This document shows, piece by piece, positions 43,363 through 49,926 of a stretch of DNA of 49,926 bases (positions within the stretch are counted from its first letter, which is position 1; each line of letters begins with the position of its first letter). Source of the DNA: Caulobacterales bacterium 32-69-10 (GTDB lineage: Bacteria > Pseudomonadota > Alphaproteobacteria > Caulobacterales > Caulobacteraceae). The DNA lies in NCBI GenBank assembly GCA_002280485.1, contig NCED01000044.1, positions 1 to 49,926 of the forward strand, given 5' to 3'. A program made the position numbers and the translations under genes. The notes beneath the pieces are model-generated. The model was not told the origin of the DNA and did not search any database. It saw only the letters and a program-made list of their open reading frames with translations.

Positions 43363-44571
43363 ATGATCGCTCTGTTGCGGAGCCTCCTGGTCGCTTTCGG
43401 CCGGTCCCGCGCCGGCGGTATCGCCCTCATCGCCGCCCTGTGCCTGCCCGTCATCCTGGCGGCGGTCGGCGGCGCGGTGGACCTGCTGCGGGCCTCGACC
43501 TATCGCAGCCAGATGCAGAGCGCGTTGGACGCCGCCGTCCTGGCGGCCGTTCAGGTCGCTCCTGACCAACGCAGCGACGTCGGCCTGCGGTTCTTCAATG
43601 CCGGAATGGAGGGCGCGAGCGTCCTGCCAGCCGTGAGCTTCGTCACCAAGGCCGATGGAAACCTGGCGGGGACGGCGCGGGCCGAGCTGCCCACCTACCT
43701 GCTGTCGCTCATCAAAATGGACACCCTCCCGGTCAGGGCCGCGGCGACCGCCGCCCGGTCGGTCTCGGCCAACAAGGTGTGCCTGCTGCTGCTCGACCCC
43801 ACGGGCGGCCAGGCCCTGCTGGTCAACAGCGGCGCAAACGTCCAGGCGCCGAACTGCGAAGTCCACGTGCGCTCGACCGGTTCGCCGGCGGCGATCTTCA
43901 ACGGCGGCTCCACCCTGAACACGGCGAAGATCTGCATCAGGGGAACGACCATCATCGACAACGGCGGCGTGCACCCCAACCTGGAGAAGGGCTGCGCCGC
44001 CATCGCCGATCCCTTCGCCGGGACCATGCCGGCGCCGCCCTCGACGTCGTGCCAGTACAACAACCTGAACTACAACGGCGGCGCGGTGACGCTGAACCCC
44101 GGGGTCTACTGCGGCTGGGTGAATTTCAACGGGACGAACACCGTCACCTTCAAGCCCGGGGTCTACACCATCAAGGGCGGCGGCTGGAACGTGAACGGCG
44201 GGTCGTGGACGGGCAGCGGCGTCACCTTCTATTTCGCCGACACCTCGAAGATCCAGTTCAACAGCGCCGTGTCCGGCACGCTGAGCGCCCCGACCAGCGG
44301 GGCCCATTCCGGCATCCTGTTCTACGAGGCGGCGGGCCTGTCCAAATCGGCCTTCATCCTCAATGACAGCGCCAACACCAAGTGGACGGGGCTGGTGTAC
44401 CTGCCCAGCCGCAACGCCACCTACAACTCGGGCGCGACCCTGACGAGCCCGTCGCTGACCCTGGTGTTCAACCGGCTGATCCTGAACAGCGTGAAGTGGA
44501 GCCTGACCCCGTCGCAGCGGGCGCCGAGCGGCGGTCAGACCGCCGGCGGCGGGGTCCGGCTAGTCGAGTAG
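43363..44571 (+). CDS. TadG-like envelope protein with beta-rich C-terminal domain
   Basis: A 402-residue protein. The N-terminus (FGRSRAGGIALIAALCLPVI, then AVGGAVDLLRASTYRSQMQS and ALDAAVLAA) is the TadE/TadG-type single-helix anchor used by Flp-pilus and related secretion systems. From about residue 150 the sequence is rich in Gly, Asn, Thr and Val with regular short strands (NGGSTLNTAKICIRGTTIID, LNPGVYCGWVNFNGTNTVTF, KPGVYTIKGGGWNVNGGSW), a likely beta-helix. It has several Cys. No other tad genes are nearby, so it is an orphan. The ATG at 43363 is preferred to a TTG at 43345. Confidence 0.75.
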   Translation: MIALLRSLLVAFGRSRAGGIALIAALCLPVILAAVGGAVDLLRASTYRSQMQSALDAAVLAAVQVAPDQRSDVGLRFFNAGMEGASVLPAVSFVTKADGNLAGTARAELPTYLLSLIKMDTLPVRAAATAARSVSANKVCLLLLDPTGGQALLVNSGANVQAPNCEVHVRSTGSPAAIFNGGSTLNTAKICIRGTTIIDNGGVHPNLEKGCAAIADPFAGTMPAPPSTSCQYNNLNYNGGAVTLNPGVYCGWVNFNGTNTVTFKPGVYTIKGGGWNVNGGSWTGSGVTFYFADTSKIQFNSAVSGTLSAPTSGAHSGILFYEAAGLSKSAFILNDSANTKWTGLVYLPSRNATYNSGATLTSPSLTLVFNRLILNSVKWSLTPSQRAPSGGQTAGGGVRLVE

Positions 44572-44574
44572 CCG

Positions 44575-46773
44575 TCACGCCACCTGGGGCATGTGCTTCA
44601 TCAGCTTGTCGAGGGTGATCGGGTACTCGCGCACCCGCACGCCGGTGGCGTTGTAGACGGCGTTGGCGACCGCAGCCCCCACGCCGCAGATGCCAAGCTC
44701 GCCCACGCCCTTGGCCTTCATCGGCGACGACATCGGGTCGGTCTCGTCGAGGAAGATCACCTCCTGGTGCGGGATGTCGGCGTGGACCGGCACCTCGTAG
44801 CCGGCCAGGTCGTGGTTCACGAAGAAGCCGCGGCGGTGGTCGATGGCCAGCTCCTCCATCAGGGCGGCGCCGGCGCCCATGGTCATGGCCCCGATCACCT
44901 GGCTGCGCGCCGACTTCGGATTGAGGATGCGCCCGGCGGCGCAGACCGCGAGCATACGGCGGATGCGGATCTCGCAGGTGTCGACATCGACGCCGACCTC
45001 GACGAAATGCGCCCCGAAGGTCGACTGCTGGAATTTCTTGTCGAGGTCGCCGTACTCCATGACGTCCTCGGCGACGAGGCCGGCCGGACCGGCCGCCTCG
45101 GCCAGGGTCATGCTGCGCCCGCCGGCGCGCACCCGGCCGCCGGCAAACTCGACATCGGCGGAATTGAACCCGGCCTTCTGAGCCACCGCCTCACGCAATT
45201 TCATGCAGGCGGCGTAGACCCCTGCGGTCGAGCTGTTGGCGCCCCACTGGCCGCCGGAGCCGGCGGAGATCGGGAACGCGGAATCGCCCATCCGCACGCG
45301 CACCTTGTCCAGGCCCACGCCCATCATCTCGGCCGCCGTCTGGGCGATGATGGTGTAGGTGCCGGTGCCGATGTCGGTCATGTCGGTCTCGACCGTGACA
45401 TTGCCCTCGGCGTCCAGGCGCACGCGGGCGGCCGACTGCATGACCAGGTTGTTGCGGAAGGCGGCGGCGACGCCCATGCCGACCAGCCACTGGCCGTCGC
45501 GGACCTGGCCCGGCCGGGCGCTGCGCCGGCTCCAGCCGAAGCGGTCGGCGCCGGTGCGCAGGCAGGTGATCAACTGGCGCTGCGAGAACGGGCGCTCGGG
45601 CTTTTCCGGATCGACCTGGGTGTCGTTGAGAACGCGCAGGGCGATCGGGTCCTGGCCGAGCTGTTCGGCCAGTTCGTCCATGGCGATCTCCAGGGCCATC
45701 AGCCCCGGGGCTTCTCCCGGCGCGCGCATGGCGTTGCCCTCGGGCAGGTCGAGCACGGCCAGGCGGTGGGCGGTCATGCGGTCGGCGCCGGCATAGAGCA
45801 GGCGCGTCTGGTTGGCCGCGGTCTCCGGCCCGCCGCCGGGCAGGTCGCCGGACCAGCTTTCGTGGCCGATGGCGGTGATCCTGCCGTCGCGCCCGGCGCC
45901 GATGCGGATGCGCTGGATGGTGGCGGGGCGGTGGGTGGTGTTGTTGAACATCATCGGCCGGGTCAGGGCCACCTTGACCGGCCGGCGGACCTGGCGCGCC
46001 GCCAGGGCGGCCAGCAGGGCGTCGGCCCGCAGGAACAGCTTGCCGCCGAAGCCGCCGCCGACGAAGGGCGAGATCAGGCGCACGTTCTCCTTGGGGACTC
46101 CCAGGGTCTTGGCCATGTCGCCGACGCCCCAGTCGATCATCTGGTTCGAGGTCCAGATGGTGACCTTGTCGCCCTCCCAGGCCGCGATGCTGGCGTGCGG
46201 CTCCATCATGGCGTGGGCGTGGTCGGGGGTGGTGTAGGTCTGGTCGAGCTTGACCGGGGCGGCCGCGAAGCCGCCGGCGAAGTCGCCCTTGGCGGTATCG
46301 GGCTCGCCATCCTTGGGCTTGGTCGCCCCGCCCTTGGCGGCGGCGAGGTCGAAGGCGCCCTTGGCCGGCGCATAGGTCACCCGCACCAGGGCGGCGGCGG
46401 CCCTGGCCTGTTCGAAGGTCTCGGCCACCACGACGGCGACGGCTTGGTGATAGTGCTCGATCTCGGGCCCGCCCAGCAGCTTGGCGGTGTTGTACTGGCC
46501 CTTGCCGAGCTTGCCGGCGTTGGCGGCGGTGAGCACGCCCACAACCCCCGGCGCGGCCCGCGCGCGGGCGGTCTCGATGGCGGTGATGCGGCCCTTGGCG
46601 ATGCCTGCCCCGACCACATAGCCATAGGCCTGGTTGGCGCCGACGTCATTGCGCTCATAGGCATAGGCCGCCGTCCCGGAGGTCTTGCGCGGCCCGTCGA
46701 TGCGGTCGGTCGGCTTTCCGATCACCTTCAGCTGGTCGATGGGGTTGGTGGTCGCGGGGGTGTCGAACTTCAT
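44575..46773 (-). CDS. paoC: molybdenum cofactor subunit of aldehyde oxidoreductase (PaoC-like)
   Basis: A 732-residue molybdopterin cytosine dinucleotide-binding subunit of the xanthine dehydrogenase family. IGKPTDRIDGPRKTSGTAAY opens the protein, ISPFVGGGFGGKLFLRADAL binds cofactor, and VRMGDSAFPISAGSGGQWGA follows. The catalytic Glu is in AKGVGELGICGVGAAV. Its closest described relatives are E. coli PaoC (YagR) type periplasmic aldehyde oxidases. It starts four bases after the FAD subunit, in a three-gene operon with the Fe-S subunit first. The substrate is probably an aromatic or other aldehyde. Confidence 0.9.
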   Translation of the reverse strand: MKFDTPATTNPIDQLKVIGKPTDRIDGPRKTSGTAAYAYERNDVGANQAYGYVVGAGIAKGRITAIETARARAAPGVVGVLTAANAGKLGKGQYNTAKLLGGPEIEHYHQAVAVVVAETFEQARAAAALVRVTYAPAKGAFDLAAAKGGATKPKDGEPDTAKGDFAGGFAAAPVKLDQTYTTPDHAHAMMEPHASIAAWEGDKVTIWTSNQMIDWGVGDMAKTLGVPKENVRLISPFVGGGFGGKLFLRADALLAALAARQVRRPVKVALTRPMMFNNTTHRPATIQRIRIGAGRDGRITAIGHESWSGDLPGGGPETAANQTRLLYAGADRMTAHRLAVLDLPEGNAMRAPGEAPGLMALEIAMDELAEQLGQDPIALRVLNDTQVDPEKPERPFSQRQLITCLRTGADRFGWSRRSARPGQVRDGQWLVGMGVAAAFRNNLVMQSAARVRLDAEGNVTVETDMTDIGTGTYTIIAQTAAEMMGVGLDKVRVRMGDSAFPISAGSGGQWGANSSTAGVYAACMKLREAVAQKAGFNSADVEFAGGRVRAGGRSMTLAEAAGPAGLVAEDVMEYGDLDKKFQQSTFGAHFVEVGVDVDTCEIRIRRMLAVCAAGRILNPKSARSQVIGAMTMGAGAALMEELAIDHRRGFFVNHDLAGYEVPVHADIPHQEVIFLDETDPMSSPMKAKGVGELGICGVGAAVANAVYNATGVRVREYPITLDKLMKHMPQVA

Positions 46774-46777
46774 CGGG

Positions 46778-47728
46778 TCAGGCCTTGGCTTGCGCCAGCG
46801 CGGCGGCGAGCGTGCGCTCGGCCAGCGGCAGCTTGAACGCGTTCTCGGGGGTCGGCTTGGCGCCCGCGAAGAGCTGGGCGGCGACGGCGCGGGCGCCGCT
46901 GGGCATGGCGGCCTCGGCCGCCTCCACCCGCCAGGGCTTGTGGGCGACGCCGCCGACGGCGACACGGCCCGTGCCGTCGCGCTGGACCACGGCGGCGACC
47001 GAGACCAGGGCGAAGGCGTAGGACGCCCGGTCGCGGACCTTGCGGTAGATGTGTTCGCCGCCGACGGGCGGCGGCAGGCTGACCCCGGTGATCAGCTCGC
47101 CCTTTTCCAGCACGGTCTCGATGTGGGGCGTGTCGCCCGGCAGGCGATGGAAGCCGGCGATGGGGATGGCGCGGGTCTGGCCGTCGGCGCGGACGGTCTC
47201 GACCCGGGCGTCGAGCACCCGCATGGCCACCGCCATGTCGCTGGGGTGGGTGGCGATGCAGGCGGTGCTGGTCCCGATCACCGCCAGCTGGCGGCTGACC
47301 CCGCCGATGGCCGAGCAGCCGCTGCCCGGCTGGCGCTTATTGCAGGGCTGGGCGGTGTCGTAGAAATAGGGGCAGCGGGTCCGCTGCAGCAGGTTGCCGG
47401 CGGTCGTCGCCTTGTTGCGCAACTGGCCCGAGGCCCCGGCCAGCAGGGCCCGCGACAGCACCGCATAGTCCCGGCGCACGGTGCGGTCGGCCGCAAGGTC
47501 GGTATTGCGCACCAGGGCGCCGATGCGCAGTCCGCCGTCGCCGGTGGGCTCGATCTTGTCGAGGGCCAGGCCGTTGACGTCGATCAGATGGGCCGGGGTC
47601 TCGATCTGCAGCTTCATCAGGTCGAGCAGATTGGTGCCGCCGGCGATGAAGCGGGCGTTGGGCAGGCGGGCCATGGCCGCCGCCGCCTCGCCGGGAGAGC
47701 GGGCGCGCTCGTAGGTGAAAGCCTTCAT
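46778..47728 (-). CDS. paoB: FAD-binding subunit of aldehyde oxidoreductase with extra Fe-S site (PaoB-like)
   Basis: A 316-residue FAD subunit. [20 protein letters not shown] is the FAD-binding loop, and [20 protein letters not shown] the second. [20 protein letters not shown] then GCSAIGG holds a cluster of cysteines, matching the [4Fe-4S] site seen in PaoB but missing from ordinary xanthine dehydrogenase FAD subunits. It overlaps the 2Fe-2S gene by four bases (ATGA). Confidence 0.9.
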   Translation of the reverse strand: MKAFTYERARSPGEAAAAMARLPNARFIAGGTNLLDLMKLQIETPAHLIDVNGLALDKIEPTGDGGLRIGALVRNTDLAADRTVRRDYAVLSRALLAGASGQLRNKATTAGNLLQRTRCPYFYDTAQPCNKRQPGSGCSAIGGVSRQLAVIGTSTACIATHPSDMAVAMRVLDARVETVRADGQTRAIPIAGFHRLPGDTPHIETVLEKGELITGVSLPPPVGGEHIYRKVRDRASYAFALVSVAAVVQRDGTGRVAVGGVAHKPWRVEAAEAAMPSGARAVAAQLFAGAKPTPENAFKLPLAERTLAAALAQAKA

Positions 47729-48360
47729 GCCCGCTTCCCCGCCACTTCGGTGATCGCTTCGACGATGTTGGAATAGGCGCCGCAGCGGCAGATGTTGCCG
47801 CTCATTCGCTCACGCAGTTCCGCCTCGGTCACCTCCGACGGCGCGGTCAGGCTGGCGCTGACGTGGCTGGGGATGCCTGCCTTGATTTCGTCGAGCACCG
47901 CCACGGCCGAGCAGATCTGGCCGGGGGTGCAGTAGCCGCACTGGTAGCCGTCGTGTTTGACGAAGGCGGATTGCATGGGGTGCAGGCGGTCGGGCGCGCC
48001 CAGCCCCTCGATGGTGGTGACCTCGTCGCCCTCGTGCATGACGGCGAGCGACAGGCACGAGTTGATCCGCCGCCCGTCGACGATGACCGTGCAGGCGCCG
48101 CACTGGCCGTGGTCGCAGCCCTTCTTGGTGCCCGTGAGCTTGAGGTGCTCGCGCAGGGCGTCCAGCAGGGTTGTGCGGGTGTCGAGGTCGAGGCTGCGCG
48201 CCTCGCCGTTCACCTCGAACGTCACCTTGGCCATCACCGGCGCCGGCTCGCCCGGGGCCTGGGCGTTCAGGCTGGTCGGCGAGGCTGTCGCCGCCACCGA
48301 TCCCGCCCCCGCGAGCAAGAGGCCCCGCCGGGAGATTTCGATATCGCTTGGATTGATCAT
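47725..48360 (-). CDS. paoA: 2Fe-2S subunit of aldehyde oxidoreductase, TAT-exported (PaoA-like)
   Basis: A 211-residue protein with two [2Fe-2S] clusters. The N-terminus has a twin-arginine signal ([19 protein letters not shown]), which would export the whole folded complex. The plant-type cluster is [14 protein letters not shown] plus a later Cys ([11 protein letters not shown]). The helical cluster is [14 protein letters not shown] and [11 protein letters not shown]. It is first in the paoABC-type operon. Confidence 0.92.
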   Translation of the reverse strand: MINPSDIEISRRGLLLAGAGSVAATASPTSLNAQAPGEPAPVMAKVTFEVNGEARSLDLDTRTTLLDALREHLKLTGTKKGCDHGQCGACTVIVDGRRINSCLSLAVMHEGDEVTTIEGLGAPDRLHPMQSAFVKHDGYQCGYCTPGQICSAVAVLDEIKAGIPSHVSASLTAPSEVTEAELRERMSGNICRCGAYSNIVEAITEVAGKRA

Positions 48361-48530
48361 AGGCCCTCACGCACCCAGCCGACCGCACAGGCCCGAGGCG
48401 CCGCTCGGGCCATACTGATGGGGGAACGCGTGGAGGCGGGAAAAGACCCCGCAAACCGTGTCTTTTAATCGCCTGACGGGTTCAGCCCCAAAGCGGGGGC
48501 TACGAGGCCGAACCCTGGTCGCAGGCCGCC

Positions 48531-49739
48531 TTAGCGCTTGGGCGCGACGCGGTAGATCGTGCCGTTGTCGGCGGCGACGTAGATGGCGCCGTCGGGGCCC
48601 TGGTTCACGTCGCGGATGCGCTGCTTGAGGTCTTGCAGCAGCCACTCCTCGCCGGTCACCCGGTCGCCGTTCATGACCAGGCGGACCAGCTTCTGGCTGC
48701 CCAGGCCGCCGACGAAGACGTTGTTGCGCCACGCCGGGAACAGGGCGCCGGTGTAGAACAGCATGCCCGAGGGGGCGATCACCGGGTCCCAGTAGTACTT
48801 GGGCTGCTCCATGCCCGCCTGGGCGGTGGCGCCGCCGGGCAGCTTCACGCCGCGGTACTCGATGCCGTAGCTGATCACCGGCCAGCCATAGTTCTTGCCG
48901 GCCTCCGGGCGGTTCAGCTCGTCGCCGCCGCGCGGGCCGTGCTCGATGGTCCACAGCTGGCCCGTGACCGGGTGCAGGGCCGCGCTCTGCGGGTTGCGGT
49001 GGCCGTAGGACCAGATCTCGGGCTTGGCGCCCGCGCGGCCGACGAAGGGGTTGCTCTTCGGGATCGAGCCGTCCTTGTTGATGCGGATGACCTTGCCCAG
49101 GGTGGTGTTGAGGTCCTGGGAAAAGACCCGGGTCTCATCCAGCGAGCGCTCGCCGAAGGTCACGTACAGGGTCCCGTCCTTGGCGAAGACGATGCGCGAG
49201 CCGAAGTGCAGGCGCGATTCCCAGGTCGGGAGCTGGCGGGCGATGACCTGGACGTTCTCCAGCTTGGGCGCGGCGCCGTCCACCAGGCGGGCGCGGGCCA
49301 CCGCCGTGCCATTGCCGCCCTCGCGGGGCTCGGCATAGGTGAAGAAGATCATCTGGTTGCGGGCGAAGTCGGGATCGACGGCGACGTCGAGCAGGCCGCC
49401 CTGGCCGACGGCGTAGACCGCCGGCACGCCGGCGACCGGCGCGGAGAGCTTGCCGTCCTTGCCGACGATGCGCAGCCGGCCGGCGATCTCGGTGACCAGC
49501 ATGCGGCCGTCGGGCAGGAACTCGATGGCCCAGGGCTTTTCGAGGCCGGTGGCGAAGGGGGTGACGTCGAGCGCGATGTTGCTGGGTGCGGCGGGGGCGC
49601 GGGTCTGGCCCGCGAAGGCCGGCTTGTAGTCGCTGTTGGCTGGACGGGTCTCAAGTCCAGCGGTCTGGGCGCCGGCGGCGCCGGTCCCCAGGGCGGCTGC
49701 GACCGTGATGGCGGCGAGAGGGGCGGCGAAGTTGCGCAT
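48531..49739 (-). CDS. PQQ-dependent soluble aldose/sorbosone-type sugar dehydrogenase
   Basis: A 402-residue periplasmic beta-propeller enzyme of the glucose/sorbosone dehydrogenase (YliI/Asd) family. The signal peptide is [97 protein letters not shown] (catalytic His region), [20 protein letters not shown] and [20 protein letters not shown] are all family motifs. It should oxidise an aldose with PQQ, or act as an apo-propeller if PQQ is not made. No pqq genes are in the window. Confidence 0.92.
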   Translation of the reverse strand: MRNFAAPLAAITVAAALGTGAAGAQTAGLETRPANSDYKPAFAGQTRAPAAPSNIALDVTPFATGLEKPWAIEFLPDGRMLVTEIAGRLRIVGKDGKLSAPVAGVPAVYAVGQGGLLDVAVDPDFARNQMIFFTYAEPREGGNGTAVARARLVDGAAPKLENVQVIARQLPTWESRLHFGSRIVFAKDGTLYVTFGERSLDETRVFSQDLNTTLGKVIRINKDGSIPKSNPFVGRAGAKPEIWSYGHRNPQSAALHPVTGQLWTIEHGPRGGDELNRPEAGKNYGWPVISYGIEYRGVKLPGGATAQAGMEQPKYYWDPVIAPSGMLFYTGALFPAWRNNVFVGGLGSQKLVRLVMNGDRVTGEEWLLQDLKQRIRDVNQGPDGAIYVAADNGTIYRVAPKR

Positions 49740-49829
49740 CGGGCGTCGTTTCCTGGATTTTCTGTGAGGTTGCGCCGACTATAGCCCCGGTCCCGCCAAG
49801 CTCGCGAGCCCTCTGTGCTCAGCGTCGAC

Positions 49830-49926
49830 TCAGCGATCCACGTTCTGGAGCAGGTGCTCGGGATAGCGGGCGCCCTGCACCTCGACCGTCGCCAGCGCCG
49901 CGTCGATCGCCTCTACGTCCTGTTGC
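49830..49926 (-). CDS. probable aldo/keto reductase, C-terminal fragment
   Basis: Only the last 32 codons are in the window, reading IDAALATVEVQGARYPEHLL then QNVDR and TGA at 49830-49832. The phrase VEVQGARYP is typical of the C-terminus of many aldo/keto reductases. The rest of the gene lies beyond the window edge. The call rests on this short match only. Confidence 0.55.
   Translation of the reverse strand, partial: QQDVEAIDAALATVEVQGARYPEHLLQNVDR

Overview
The window is a roughly 70% G+C stretch of an alphaproteobacterial chromosome, most likely from the Caulobacterales (Caulobacter/Phenylobacterium group). The lineage call is an inference. It rests on an RNase E with an acidic insert in its S1 domain and a C-terminal GWWRR tail, an iscR-desulfurase-sufBCDS-sufT-sufA operon, an M23 peptidase gene overlapping a bactofilin gene, a large TonB-dependent receptor, and many G+C-rich inverted intergenic repeats. 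No rRNA, tRNA, CRISPR array or insertion sequence was found.

Layout. 1-3830: a PhnA-type protein, a CPA1 antiporter, a degenerate receiver-like protein, and a TIGR02587/TIGR02588-type membrane-protein pair. 3897-7537: an L,D-transpeptidase lipoprotein, then leftward DUF1398, MarR (with a three-half-site operator) and GIY-YIG-like genes, and a secreted SMP-30-like beta-propeller. 7658-15543: one long leftward Fe-S assembly operon headed by iscR, with a clear out-of-frame deletion in sufB. 15601-22805: an alpha/beta hydrolase, then a PHP metallohydrolase and a TonB receptor facing a TetR regulator and a PLC-like phosphodiesterase. A 25-base element is shared upstream of the receptor and the phosphodiesterase. 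22830-29151: anmK, tyrS, a Bcp peroxiredoxin, the M23/bactofilin pair, and prfB with a canonical +1 programmed frameshift. 29345-38900: the cell-envelope and RNA-decay genes mrcA (PBP1A), amiC, rne, an M48 protease with TPRs and a DsbA-like lipoprotein. 38925-39759: a visibly A+T-richer two-gene insert (dCTP deaminase-like plus a small unknown). 39905-43245: thiSG, and aroQ-accB-accC. 43363-49926: a TadG-like protein, a paoABC-type molybdenum aldehyde oxidoreductase operon, a PQQ-dependent sugar dehydrogenase, and the 3' end of a probable aldo/keto reductase.

How genes work together. The Suf genes form one nearly continuous operon (four ATGA overlaps and one TAATG overlap) under an IscR-like regulator. 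The M23 peptidase and bactofilin probably form a scaffolded wall-remodelling pair. The TonB receptor, PHP hydrolase, PLC-like enzyme and TetR look like a small regulated scavenging unit for a phosphodiester or ester nutrient. That unit is my best candidate for an undescribed system; its substrate cannot be read from sequence. The sufB lesion removes the segment holding the family's assembly cysteine, so it is either a sequence or assembly error or a striking mutation in what is normally an essential system.
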